Source: Clostridium neonatale (lineage in GTDB: Bacteria; Bacillota; Clostridia; Clostridiales; Clostridiaceae). From it: a DNA stretch of 64,000 bases. The translations under genes were made by a program, and so were the position numbers. The stretch covers positions 148,797 to 212,796 of the forward strand of contig NZ_LN890328.1 of NCBI RefSeq assembly GCF_001458595.1. Reading direction: 5' to 3'. Below, piece after piece: positions 43,896 through 53,045 of the stretch; the first letter of the stretch is position 1; every line of letters starts with the position of its first letter. The notes below the pieces were generated by a model. It saw only the letters and a list, made by a program, of their open reading frames with translations. It was not told the origin of the DNA and ran no database searches.

Positions 43896-44827
43896 TGGGT
43901 AATATTGCAATAAGAGATGCTTTTGGTGAAGCTCTTAAAAAATTAGGCGGAGTAAATGATAAGGTTGTTGCTTTAGACGCAGATGTTGGAGGCTCTACAA
44001 AGAGTGCAGTATTTGGCAAAGAATATTCAGACAGATATTTCAATGTAGGTATAAGTGAAATGAATATGGTATCAATGGCAGCAGGGCTAGCCGCTGATGG
44101 ATATATTCCATTTGCAAATACATTTGCAGTGTTTTTAACAACTAGAGGCGCAGATCCTATTCAAGCTTTGATTTCATATGATAAGCTAAATGTAAAATTA
44201 GCAGGTACATACTGCGGATTATCAGATTCTTATGATGGTGCAAGTCATCAGGCAATTACGGATATTGCTTTAATGCGAGCAATTCCTAATATGACTGTGG
44301 TAAGTGTTTCAGATGCAGTAGAAACTGAAAAGGCAGTATTTGCAGCAGCAGAATATGAAGGACCTGTTTATTTAAGGTTAAGCCGTGCTGCTGCACCTGT
44401 AATATATGATGAAAATATGAAATTTAAGATTGGAAAAGGTATCACAGTTAGAGAAGGAAAGGATGTAACAATCATTGCAACTGGTACAGTACTTCATAAA
44501 GCAATAGAAGCAGCTGAGTTATTAAAAACAGAAGGTATTAGTGCAAATGTTGTTGACATGCATACTATAAAGCCTATTGATAAAGAATTGATAATTTCAT
44601 GTGCTAAGAATACAGGAGCTATTGTAACAGTAGAAGAGCATAGTGTTTATGGTGGTCTTGGCAGTGCAGTAGCAGAAGTACTTGCAGAAGAATGCCCAGC
44701 ACCTATAGAAATAATTGGTGCAACTGAATTTGCTGAATCAGGTGACTATGAACAATTACTAGAGAAATATGGATATAGCGCAAAATCAATTTCAGAAAAA
44801 TGTAAAAAGGTAATTGCTAGGAAGTGA
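43895..44827 (+). CDS. transketolase, C-terminal subunit
   Basis: The start is ATG 43895, nine bases after GGAGG and overlapping the previous stop by one base; in-frame TTG codons just upstream lie inside the first gene. The product has 310 residues: the Pyr domain (YFNVGISEMNMVSMAAGLAA with the catalytic Glu) and the C-terminal domain (VTVEEHSVYGGLGSAVAE). It pairs with the 43065 product to form the full enzyme. Confidence 0.93.
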   Translation: MGNIAIRDAFGEALKKLGGVNDKVVALDADVGGSTKSAVFGKEYSDRYFNVGISEMNMVSMAAGLAADGYIPFANTFAVFLTTRGADPIQALISYDKLNVKLAGTYCGLSDSYDGASHQAITDIALMRAIPNMTVVSVSDAVETEKAVFAAAEYEGPVYLRLSRAAAPVIYDENMKFKIGKGITVREGKDVTIIATGTVLHKAIEAAELLKTEGISANVVDMHTIKPIDKELIISCAKNTGAIVTVEEHSVYGGLGSAVAEVLAEECPAPIEIIGATEFAESGDYEQLLEKYGYSAKSISEKCKKVIARK

Positions 44828-44832
44828 GTAGT

Positions 44833-45744
44833 ATGGAAAAATCAATGAGAAAATATATGAAGGTTGGAATTATCCTTCATATGGCATTTAATGGACTGGC
44901 TACTGGTGAAGGTCCTATCTTAGAGTGTCTTAAGAAAATAGTAATTGATGATTATTTTGAAGCAGTAGAAGTTACGCAGATAAAAGATGATAATGTACGT
45001 AAAGAAGTAAGAGATATGATTCAGTGTAGTCATATGACAGTAGCCTATGGCGGACAGCCAAGAATGCTTACAACAGGAATGAACATAAATGATTTGAATG
45101 AGGAAAAACGTCTTGCAGCAGTTGATTCGTTAAAAAAAGGAATTGATGAAGCATATGAACTTAGTGCAGCTGGATTTTCCTTCTTAGCAGGACAATATGA
45201 AGAAGATACAAAAGAGGATTCATTTAAGGCACTTTTAAAATCAACAAGAGAATTATGTGAATATTCCAAATCAAAAGGTAATATGCCAATTACATTGGAA
45301 GTTTTTGATTATGATATTGATAAAAAATCATTAATTGGACCTGTAAATTTGGCAAAGGAGTATGCTGAAAAAATAACTTCAGAATATGACAATTTTGGAT
45401 TAATGGTTGATTTAAGTCATATTCCAATGATTCATGAGAGCATCGAAGAAAGTATTCTCCCAATTCGTAAATATATCAAACATGCTCACATGGGAAATAC
45501 AGTAATTAAAAGTTCTGAAATGCCTGGATATGGTGATCAACATCCAAGATTCGGATTTCCAAATAGTGAAAATGACGTAAAAGAACTAGCAGATTATTTA
45601 AGATTACTACTTAAAATTGGCTTTTTAAATGAAGAAAATAGGCCAATTGTAAGCTTTGAAGTAAAACCATATGGTAATGAAGATAGTGAGATAGTTATTG
45701 CCAATGCAAAAAGAACATTAAATTTGGCATGGGAACTTGTTTAA
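44833..45744 (+). CDS. TIM-barrel isomerase/epimerase-like protein A
   Basis: I use ATG 44833, with AGGAAG about eight bases upstream; a GTG at 44824 overlaps the previous stop. The product has about 303 residues and the sugar phosphate isomerase/epimerase TIM-barrel layout. Conserved likely metal or substrate residues are in TLEVFDYDID, LMVDLSHIPM, HAHMGNTVI, GYGDQHPRFGFPNS and SFEVKPYG. All of these blocks recur in the next gene's product. The function of this subgroup is not known to me; an epimerase, isomerase or decarboxylase of a sugar acid is plausible. Confidence 0.8.
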   Translation: MEKSMRKYMKVGIILHMAFNGLATGEGPILECLKKIVIDDYFEAVEVTQIKDDNVRKEVRDMIQCSHMTVAYGGQPRMLTTGMNINDLNEEKRLAAVDSLKKGIDEAYELSAAGFSFLAGQYEEDTKEDSFKALLKSTRELCEYSKSKGNMPITLEVFDYDIDKKSLIGPVNLAKEYAEKITSEYDNFGLMVDLSHIPMIHESIEESILPIRKYIKHAHMGNTVIKSSEMPGYGDQHPRFGFPNSENDVKELADYLRLLLKIGFLNEENRPIVSFEVKPYGNEDSEIVIANAKRTLNLAWELV

Positions 45745-45771
45745 TAAATCAGATATTTAGGAGGTACAAAA

Positions 45772-46674
45772 ATGAAAGACCCAATTCAAAAATATTTTCA
45801 AATAGGAACTATACAATGGATGTCACATCCACCAGTAAATTATCCTTTACTTGAATCCGTTAAATCACTTGCTTGTGATCCTTATTTTACAGCTTTAGAA
45901 GTAACTAAAGTAGCAGATGATGAGACTCGTGCAGCTATGAAAAAAATATTAGAGCAATCACATATGAAAGTTTGTTATGGTGCACAACCTAGATTATTAG
46001 GTTCTGGTCTAAATCCAAATGATATTAATGAAGAAGGAAGAAAAAAAGCAGAAGCTACATTAATTGAAGCAATAGATGAAGCTGAATATTTAGGTGCAAA
46101 AGGCATTGCATTTTTAGCTGGAAAATGGGAGATAGAAACAAAAAATCAGGCATATTCTCAATTACTAAAAACAACAAGAAATCTATGTGATTATGCAGCT
46201 AAAAAAGATATGATGATTGAAATTGAAGTGTTTGACTATGATATGGACAAGGCGGCATTAATTGGACCTGCACCTTATGCAGCACAATTTGCAGCAGATA
46301 TGAGAATTACACATAATAACTTTGGTTTGTTAGTTGATTTATCACATTTTCCAACAACTTATGAATCATCAAAGTTTGTTGTACAAACTTTAAGACCTTA
46401 TATAACTCATTTTCATATTGGAAATGCAGTAGTAGAAAAAGGTTGTGAGGCTTATGGAGATCAACATCCAAGGTTTGGATTTCAAAATAGTGCAAATGAT
46501 GTTGAAGAATTAGTAGACTTTTTTACAGTGCTAAAAGAAGAAGGATTTTTCAATGCAAAGAATCCTTATGTATTGTCATTAGAAGTAAAACCTTGGGGTG
46601 ATGAAGATGGCGATATTATTTTAGCAAATACAAAGAGAGTAATTGATAGGGCATGGGCTCTTGTGGAAGATTAA
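45772..46674 (+). CDS. TIM-barrel isomerase/epimerase-like protein B
   Basis: The product has 300 residues and is a clear paralogue of the preceding protein, sharing the EVFDYD, GLLVDLSHFP, HFHIGNAVV, GDQHPRFGFQNS and LEVKPWG blocks and near-equal length. The N-terminal parts (GTIQWMSHPPVNYPLLESV against GIILHMAFNGLATGEGPIL) differ most, around the expected substrate pocket. The tandem pair may form a heteromer or catalyse successive steps. AGGAGG is upstream, 27 bases after gene A. Confidence 0.8.
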   Translation: MKDPIQKYFQIGTIQWMSHPPVNYPLLESVKSLACDPYFTALEVTKVADDETRAAMKKILEQSHMKVCYGAQPRLLGSGLNPNDINEEGRKKAEATLIEAIDEAEYLGAKGIAFLAGKWEIETKNQAYSQLLKTTRNLCDYAAKKDMMIEIEVFDYDMDKAALIGPAPYAAQFAADMRITHNNFGLLVDLSHFPTTYESSKFVVQTLRPYITHFHIGNAVVEKGCEAYGDQHPRFGFQNSANDVEELVDFFTVLKEEGFFNAKNPYVLSLEVKPWGDEDGDIILANTKRVIDRAWALVED

Positions 46675-46694
46675 TAATAGGAGGTAATTAAATT

Positions 46695-47651
46695 ATGAAT
46701 ATTGTAGTATTAGATGGTTATACATTAAATCCTGGTGATATCACATGGAAAGGTATGGAGGAACTTGGAAGTTTAACAGTTTATGATAGGACACCTGCTG
46801 ATGAGATTATTAATAGAATTGGTAATGCAGAAGTTGTTTTTACAAATAAGACACCAATTTCAAAAGAAACTTTTGAGGCATGCCCTAATGTGAAATTTGT
46901 CGGTGTGTTAGCTACTGGATACAATGTTGTTGATGTTGTAGCGGCAAAAGAGAAAGGTATTGTAGTAACTAACATTCCAACATATGGTACAGATGCAGTT
47001 GGTCAGTTTGCAATTGGACTTTTGCTAGAAATATGCCATCATATTGATCATCATAGTAAAGCAGTACACGAGGGACGTTGGGAAAATAATGATGATTGGT
47101 GCTTCTGGGATTATCCTTTAATTGAATTAGCAGGTAAGACAATGGGGATTATTGGTTTTGGCCGCATAGGACAGGCTACAGGAAGAATTGCAAAAGCACT
47201 TGGAATGAAAGTCATAGCATTTGATGAATATCCAAATGATTTCGGAAAAGAACTTGCTGAATATGTATCTCTCGATACTTTATTTGCTCAATCAGATGTT
47301 ATTGCATTACATTGCCCTTTATTCCCATCAACAGAAGGAATTATAAATAAGAATAATATTGCAAAAATGAAAGATGGTGTAATTATACTTAATAATTCAA
47401 GAGGTCCATTAATCGTAGAGCAAGACCTTGCCGATGCATTAAATAGTGGAAAAGTATACGCAGCAGGTTTAGATGTTGTATCAACAGAACCGATAAAAGG
47501 TGATAATCCATTGCTTGCAGCAAAAAATTGTATCATTACTCCTCATATTTCATGGGCTCCTAAAGAAAGTAGACAAAGACTTATGAACATAGCGGTAGAT
47601 AATCTAGATGCATTTATAAAGGGTGCACCAAAGAATGTTGTTAATAAATAA
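46695..47651 (+). CDS. D-isomer 2-hydroxyacid dehydrogenase (glycerate dehydrogenase-like)
   Basis: The product has 318 residues. The NAD-binding motif is GIIGFGRIGQATGRIA; the catalytic arginine, glutamate and histidine lie in LNNSRGPLI, VVSTEPIKGDNPL and ITPHISWAPKESRQR. The last block is typical of hydroxypyruvate reductase/glycerate dehydrogenase. It would interconvert hydroxypyruvate and D-glycerate, which links to the glycerate kinase at 50571 in the same cluster. Confidence 0.9.
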   Translation: MNIVVLDGYTLNPGDITWKGMEELGSLTVYDRTPADEIINRIGNAEVVFTNKTPISKETFEACPNVKFVGVLATGYNVVDVVAAKEKGIVVTNIPTYGTDAVGQFAIGLLLEICHHIDHHSKAVHEGRWENNDDWCFWDYPLIELAGKTMGIIGFGRIGQATGRIAKALGMKVIAFDEYPNDFGKELAEYVSLDTLFAQSDVIALHCPLFPSTEGIINKNNIAKMKDGVIILNNSRGPLIVEQDLADALNSGKVYAAGLDVVSTEPIKGDNPLLAAKNCIITPHISWAPKESRQRLMNIAVDNLDAFIKGAPKNVVNK

Positions 47652-47688
47652 TAATTAAAAATAATTTTATAATATGCCACAATAGATC

Positions 47689-47747
47689 CAACTATGGTAA
47701 AATATTTAATCATAAACATGAAAGTATTATACCATAGTTGAGTATTT
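47689..47747 (+). terminator. terminator ahead of the activator gene
   Basis: CAACTATGGTA (47689-47699) pairs perfectly with TACCATAGTTG (47730-47740), followed by AGTATTTTTATT. It splits the long operon from the regulator gene. Confidence 0.7.
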
Positions 47748-47788
47748 TTATTAACGTTAGTTGTTTAGTTTAGGGAGGGTTAAAGTTT

Positions 47789-49684
47789 ATGGCTAAAATA
47801 CTTGTTTTTATACCACATATGAATATGAGGCAAAATATAGAGGAAATAGTAGAAACTATGCCTAAATATGATGACGTAGAATATAAGCTAATTTATGTGT
47901 TTGGAACGCCAGAATCTTTAAAACATGATAGAGATGCAGATATATTGGTTGCACGTGGAATGACCTATAAGCAATTAAAAGTTTTACACCCACATAAGCA
48001 TATTATTGAAATTAAATTTAGTAGCTTTGATATAATAGATGCATTAGTAAAATGCAAAGAAGTGTACCATGCTAAAAAAATTGCTTTATTTCTTCAAAGG
48101 GATGTTTTGAATTCCATAGAAGTGATAGAAGAATTATGTAATGCAAAAATTGATATATATGATGTTTGTGATGAAATTACTGCAAATAGGGCTATAGAAG
48201 AAGCTAAGTTAAATGGTGCTGATATATATGTAGGAGCAGGTACAATATGTGGAATATGTGATAACTTAGGACTTCCAAGAGTGCATATTGAAACAAAACA
48301 AAAAGCACTTGAATCAGCTTTATTTGAAGCGTTTAATGCAGCCCGCACAATTAATTATGAAAGAGCAGAAGCTAGCTTAATTAGTACTATGGTGAATAAA
48401 ATGGAAGATTCCATAATTATAGTTGATAAAAATGGAAAAATTTTAGCAGTGAATAATCAAACGTATCGTACTTTTGAACTTTCTACATCAGAGGATTATA
48501 AAGGGGCATTCATTGAACATATATATAAAGGATTTAAATGGAAAGCTGTTATTAATAATGAAAGCAATGAAGAAGAAATTATTGCTTTAAGCAACAAAAA
48601 TTATTTTGTTCAGTATAAGCCTTTTGCAGTTGATAATGCAGGAGCTGGAGTGATTATAACATTAAAAAATACAGATGCTGTTATAGAAGAGGAAATGAAA
48701 ATTAGGCAAAGATTAAATGATAACGGTTTAATTGCAAAATATTGCTTTGATGATATTATAAGAAGCAGTCAGAAGATGCAAGATAGTATTGCAATAGCAA
48801 AAAAATACAGCACAGCTAATTCTAATGTTTTAATTATAGGGGAGACTGGAACGGGCAAGGAGCTTTTTGCTCATAGCATTCATAAAGCAAGTAGCCGATG
48901 TAAGCAACCTTTTGTGGCATTAAACTGTGCAGCATTACCAGAAAATTTATTGGAAAGTGAATTATTTGGATATGAAGCAGGTGCATTTTCAGGAGCATCT
49001 AAGAATGGTAAAATAGGACTATTTGAACTTGCGCATAGAGGAACAATTTTTTTGGATGAGATTGGTGAAATACCATGTGCTCTCCAGGCAAAATTATTAA
49101 GAGTTTTGCAAGAAAAAGAAGTTCGTAGAATAGGAAGTGATTGTGTACATCCAATTGATGTGAGAGTTATTTCAGCAACTAATATTAATATTGAAAAAGA
49201 AGTTCAAAATGGAAAATTTAGATCAGATTTATATTATCGTTTAAATATTTTAGATATTTTTATACCGCCTCTTAGAGAGAGAAATATGGATATTCAAAAG
49301 CTTATAGAGTACTATTTTACAAAACTTTCATGTGAAATGGGTAACCCTATTCCGAGTATTTCCAACGAAGCTATGAAAATGTTTACTGAGTATTCTTGGC
49401 CAGGGAATGTAAGGGAGCTTAGAAACATTTGTGAAAGGCTGATTGTATTAAATGAAAATCAAAATATTGGAGTAGATTTATTAAGACAGTTAAAAATATT
49501 TAAAAACAAAACTATTGAAATTGAAAATGAAAAAGCACAAAATGTTTGTATAGATCCAGTTTATGCAAATTTTAAGCGTAAAAAGAAGAAAAAAGATATT
49601 GCTGATGAGCTGGGAGTTAGCAGAACAACCTTATGGAGAATGTCAAAAAAACAAAAAGAACAAAATAAATATAAAGTGGAGTAG
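47789..49684 (+). CDS. PrpR-type sigma-54-dependent transcriptional activator
   Basis: The product has 631 residues. Residues 1-190 form a PrpR_N-type effector-binding domain, about 200-300 a PAS-like domain (DSIIIVDKNGKILAVN), about 325-560 the AAA+ sigma-54 interaction domain and about 590-620 a Fis-like helix-turn-helix (KKDIADELGVSRTTLWRM). Walker A is GETGTGKE near residue 351. The sigma-54 contact loop reads GAFSGA instead of the usual GAFTGA, a change found in some active members. It most likely activates the two sigma-54 promoters at 37452 and 41452 in response to a pathway intermediate. GGGAGGG precedes the ATG. Confidence 0.93.
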   Translation: MAKILVFIPHMNMRQNIEEIVETMPKYDDVEYKLIYVFGTPESLKHDRDADILVARGMTYKQLKVLHPHKHIIEIKFSSFDIIDALVKCKEVYHAKKIALFLQRDVLNSIEVIEELCNAKIDIYDVCDEITANRAIEEAKLNGADIYVGAGTICGICDNLGLPRVHIETKQKALESALFEAFNAARTINYERAEASLISTMVNKMEDSIIIVDKNGKILAVNNQTYRTFELSTSEDYKGAFIEHIYKGFKWKAVINNESNEEEIIALSNKNYFVQYKPFAVDNAGAGVIITLKNTDAVIEEEMKIRQRLNDNGLIAKYCFDDIIRSSQKMQDSIAIAKKYSTANSNVLIIGETGTGKELFAHSIHKASSRCKQPFVALNCAALPENLLESELFGYEAGAFSGASKNGKIGLFELAHRGTIFLDEIGEIPCALQAKLLRVLQEKEVRRIGSDCVHPIDVRVISATNINIEKEVQNGKFRSDLYYRLNILDIFIPPLRERNMDIQKLIEYYFTKLSCEMGNPIPSISNEAMKMFTEYSWPGNVRELRNICERLIVLNENQNIGVDLLRQLKIFKNKTIEIENEKAQNVCIDPVYANFKRKKKKKDIADELGVSRTTLWRMSKKQKEQNKYKVE

Positions 49685-49692
49685 GAGATTAA

Positions 49693-50550
49693 ATGTTAGC
49701 TAAATCATTAACATTAAAAAATGGTATTAAAATTCCAAGATTAGGACAAGGCACTTGGTTTATGGGCGAAAATAAAAGTAAACGTTCTATAGAAATAGAG
49801 ACATTACGTCGTGGAGTAGAACTAGGAATGACTTTAATTGATTCTGCGGAAATGTACGGAGATGGTGCCTCTGAGAGATTAGTAGGAGAAGCAATACAAG
49901 GATTAGAAAGAGAAAAACTTTTTTTGGTTTCTAAAGTATATCCACATAATGCAGGAAAAGGTAAATTACAAAATAGTTTAGAAAATACATTAAAAAGAAT
50001 GAAAACAGATTATTTGGATATGTATCTTCTTCATTGGCGTGGTAGCATTCCATTGGAAGAGACTGTAGAGTGTATGGAGGAACAAGTTAAAACTGGAAAA
50101 ATTAGAAGCTGGGGTGTATCTAATTTAGATATTGATGATATGGAAGAGCTTTGGAGTATTGCAAAAGGAAGTCACTGTATGGTAGATCAGGTATTATATC
50201 ACATTGGATCAAGAGGTGTAGAGTTTAGCCTTATTCCGTGGCTGAATCAGCACAAGACACCACTAATGGCATATTGTCCTTTAGCTCAGGGCGGATCTTT
50301 GAAAAGAGATATTTTTAATAATCAGATTGTGCAGAATATAGCAAAAATTCATAGGGCAACACCTGCACAGATAGTACTTAATTTTATATTGCAAGAAAAT
50401 AATGTATTTGCAATTCCAAAAGCATCTTCTATCAAACATGTAGAAGATAATGCAAAAGCCTTAGAACTTGAATTAACAAATGAAGAATTAAAATCTCTGG
50501 ATGTAATATTTCCCGCACCTAAATGTAAAACATACTTGGATATTGTATAG
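49693..50550 (+). CDS. aldo/keto reductase
   Basis: The product has 285 residues. The catalytic tetrad is visible: Asp and Tyr in LIDSAEMYGDG, Lys in LVSKVYPHN and His in LLHWRGSIP. The NADPH site block PKASSIKHVEDNAKAL is near the end. It reduces a carbonyl in a sugar or keto acid. It begins nine bases after the activator gene and 20 bases before glycerate kinase, so it belongs to the cluster. Confidence 0.92.
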   Translation: MLAKSLTLKNGIKIPRLGQGTWFMGENKSKRSIEIETLRRGVELGMTLIDSAEMYGDGASERLVGEAIQGLEREKLFLVSKVYPHNAGKGKLQNSLENTLKRMKTDYLDMYLLHWRGSIPLEETVECMEEQVKTGKIRSWGVSNLDIDDMEELWSIAKGSHCMVDQVLYHIGSRGVEFSLIPWLNQHKTPLMAYCPLAQGGSLKRDIFNNQIVQNIAKIHRATPAQIVLNFILQENNVFAIPKASSIKHVEDNAKALELELTNEELKSLDVIFPAPKCKTYLDIV

Positions 50551-50570
50551 AGGAAAGGCAGGAAGATAAT

Positions 50571-51716
50571 ATGAAAGTAGTTATTGCAATTGATTCACTA
50601 AAAGGCAGTCTTACATCAATTGAAGCTGGTAAGGCTATTAAAGAAGGAATTTTAAATGTAATTGATGCAGAAGTTATTGTTAAGCCATTAGCAGACGGTG
50701 GGGAAGGTACCACTGAAGCATTAGTTGAAGGACTTGGCGGAGAAATAGTTGAAATTTTTGTTATGGGACCGCAAAAAGACAAAATAAAAGCTGCATATGG
50801 ATATATTGAAGAATCTAAAACAGCAATTATTGAAATGGCAGCAGCTGCAGGAATTATGCTAGTGGGTGAAGAAAAAAATCCCATGGAAGCAACAACATAT
50901 GGAGTTGGAGAAATGATTAAAGATGCCATAAACAGAGGATGCAGAAACTTCATTATTGGAATTGGAGGAAGTGCGACAAATGATGGCGGTATTGGAATGC
51001 TTACAGCATTAGGATTTGATTTTTATGATAATAATGGTAATAAATTAGGAATTGATGCAAAGGAATTAAGGAAGATTTCTATAATTTCTACAGAAAATGC
51101 TATGCCTGAACTTTCAGAATGCCATTTTAAAATAGCATGTGATGTGACCAATCAGTTATGTGGAGAAAATGGTGCCACTTATATCTATGGACCTCAAAAG
51201 GGTGTTACTGAAGAAATTAAAGAAAAATTAGATAAAGATATGGCCCATTATGCGAAAGTAACCAAAAAGTATTTGAACAATGATTATTCAGAAACTTCAG
51301 GAGCAGGAGCAGCAGGGGGACTTGGATTTGCATTTTTAAGTTACTTACATGGTGATTTGCAGCCAGGAATTGAATTGGTTATTGATACTGTAAAATTAGA
51401 AGAGTGTATGAAAGATGCTGATTATGTAATTACTGGAGAAGGATGCTTGGATAAACAGACAGCTATGGGAAAAGCCCCTGTTGGAATTGCTAAATTAGCT
51501 AAGAAATATGATAAAACTGTTATTGCTTTAGCTGGAAGTATTACAGATGATGCTGTCAAGTGTAATGAAAATGGCATAGATGCATATTTTCCAATCCTAT
51601 CAAAAGTTATTCCTTTGCATGAAGCCATGAAAAAGGAAACTGCAAGAAAAAATATGGTAAAAACAACAGAACAGATTTTTAGATTGATAGCTGCTGTAGA
51701 ATCTAAAAAAAGATAA
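50571..51716 (+). CDS. glycerate kinase
   Basis: The product has 381 residues and belongs to the GlxK/GarK family. IAIDSLKGSLTSIEAGKAIK, PLADGGEGTTEALVEGLGG, IGIGGSATNDGGIGMLTALG and VITGEGCLDKQTAMGKAPVG are the family blocks. It phosphorylates D-glycerate, mostly to 2-phosphoglycerate, and so delivers the pathway's product to lower glycolysis. Its presence with a glycerate-dehydrogenase-like gene suggests that hydroxypyruvate or tartronate semialdehyde is an intermediate. Confidence 0.94.
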   Translation: MKVVIAIDSLKGSLTSIEAGKAIKEGILNVIDAEVIVKPLADGGEGTTEALVEGLGGEIVEIFVMGPQKDKIKAAYGYIEESKTAIIEMAAAAGIMLVGEEKNPMEATTYGVGEMIKDAINRGCRNFIIGIGGSATNDGGIGMLTALGFDFYDNNGNKLGIDAKELRKISIISTENAMPELSECHFKIACDVTNQLCGENGATYIYGPQKGVTEEIKEKLDKDMAHYAKVTKKYLNNDYSETSGAGAAGGLGFAFLSYLHGDLQPGIELVIDTVKLEECMKDADYVITGEGCLDKQTAMGKAPVGIAKLAKKYDKTVIALAGSITDDAVKCNENGIDAYFPILSKVIPLHEAMKKETARKNMVKTTEQIFRLIAAVESKKR

Positions 51717-51737
51717 TATTGAAAGTAGGTAAAATGT

Positions 51738-52544
51738 ATGGAAGAGACACTAATTATTCTTGGAACTGGCAATGCAACTGTGACAAAGTGTTATAATACT
51801 TGTTTTGCTATTAAAAATGGATCAGAGTATTTTTTGATTGATACTGGTGGTGGAAATGGTATCATGACACAGTTAGAAAAAGCAGAAATACCAATGGAAC
51901 AGATTCATGAGATATTTATAAGCCATGAACATACAGATCATTTGCTTGGTCTTATTTGGCTGATTAGAATGATTGCTACTAAGATGAAAAAAGGTAAATA
52001 TGAAGGTAACTTGAATATATATTGTCATGCACAACTTAAAGAAACAATCTTAACAATAGTAAAATTAACAGTTCAAGATAAGTTTGTGAAAATGATTGGA
52101 GAACGTATATTTCTTCACGAAGTAGAAGATGGGGAGATTAAGGATATTTTAGGATACAAGATAATATTTTTTGATATTCTTTCTAAAAAGGCAAAGCAAT
52201 ATGGATTTACAATGCAGCTAAAGTCAGGAAAGAAGTTTACATTTTTGGGAGATGAGCCATACAGAGAACATGAATATCAATATGCATTTAAGTCAGATTG
52301 GTTATTACATGAAGCGTTTTGCCTTTATGCGCAAAGAGACATATTTACTCCTTATGAAAGAGATCATACTACTGTGAAGGATGCTTGTGAAATAGCAGAA
52401 AAATTGCAGGCAGTCAATTTAATATTATATCATACTGAAGATAGAAATTTGGAAAAAAGAGAAGAATTATATCTTAAAGAAGGCAGAGAATATTACTCTG
52501 GAAATCTATTAATTCCTGATGATCTTACAAAAATTAATCTATAG
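51738..52544 (+). CDS. metallo-beta-lactamase-fold hydrolase
   Basis: The product has 268 residues. The metal-binding motif HEHTDH lies in IFISHEHTDHLLGLIW, the later ligands in FLGDEPYREHEY and YERDHTTVKDACEIA. The start IILGTGNATVTKCYNTCF is like the ribonuclease-Z/MBL group. It closes the sigma-54 cluster, 21 bases after glycerate kinase. In that setting a lactonase or phosphodiesterase role on a sugar-acid derivative is possible, but that is inference. Confidence 0.85.
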   Translation: MEETLIILGTGNATVTKCYNTCFAIKNGSEYFLIDTGGGNGIMTQLEKAEIPMEQIHEIFISHEHTDHLLGLIWLIRMIATKMKKGKYEGNLNIYCHAQLKETILTIVKLTVQDKFVKMIGERIFLHEVEDGEIKDILGYKIIFFDILSKKAKQYGFTMQLKSGKKFTFLGDEPYREHEYQYAFKSDWLLHEAFCLYAQRDIFTPYERDHTTVKDACEIAEKLQAVNLILYHTEDRNLEKREELYLKEGREYYSGNLLIPDDLTKINL

Positions 52545-52768
52545 TATTATTTTAGATCAAAGTCCATAGATAATATGAACATTTGATTTTAAATCTTATT
52601 TGAAGAAGAAATAAAATAAAGATTAATATAGTTTCATAATTTTAAATTGGACTTGATTAAGTATTAACTCAAGTAGGATAATGAGCCTATAGAAAAAATA
52701 AGTAAATAGATAAAACTTAATAGAGAATAAATTTTAAAGATTAAAAGTTTTTAATGGTGTATTTGTAG

Positions 52769-52806
52769 GGCATAGCATAAAATTAATATTTATGTTATGT
52801 CTTTAT
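52769..52806 (+). terminator. terminator of the catabolic operon
   Basis: GGCATAGCATAAA (52769-52781) pairs with TTTATGTTATGTC (52789-52801) through two G-T pairs, then TTTATT. It lies 225 bases beyond the last gene. Confidence 0.55.
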
Positions 52807-52856
52807 TATATAAGGGCGATAATTATATATATATGTTGCAATTAGTTTTCTACATT

Positions 52857-52924
52857 TTATATCCTAGTATTCACTTAGCCTGCAAACATCCTAAATGTAA
52901 TTTTATTATTGCAAAATATATATT
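52857..52924. repeat. dispersed 68-bp repeat, copy 1
   Basis: This segment and 58644-58711 match at about 59 of 68 positions without gaps; the block TAATTTTATTATTGCAA-type core is best kept. Flanking DNA is unrelated. It is too short and lacks coding content for an insertion sequence. Confidence 0.7.
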
Positions 52925-53045
52925 TTAAACTAATGTTTAGAATATAAATCTAAATATGATATAATTTACCGGGAAGTTAATATTAATTATACCTTTAAAA
53001 TATTTATGAACATGTAGGTAGTAACCGTTTAATGAGGTGATAAAA

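Larger units (their letters stand above)
52545..53045. other. 500-base gap with terminator and first copy of a dispersed repeat
   Basis: A hairpin GGCATAGCATAAA (52769-52781) with TTTATGTTATGTC and a T-tail ends the upstream operon. The 68 bases 52857-52924 (starting TTATATCCTAGTATT) recur with eight or nine differences at 58644-58711. No gene is present until 53046. Confidence 0.65.

Noticed and set aside
37847..52544. Apiose or apionate pathway as the full explanation of the sigma-54 cluster
   Set aside because: Split transketolase and a TIM-barrel isomerase fit, but an apulose kinase, apionate lactonase and RuBisCO-like protein are absent, and PdxA2, transaldolase and glycerate kinase are not part of it.
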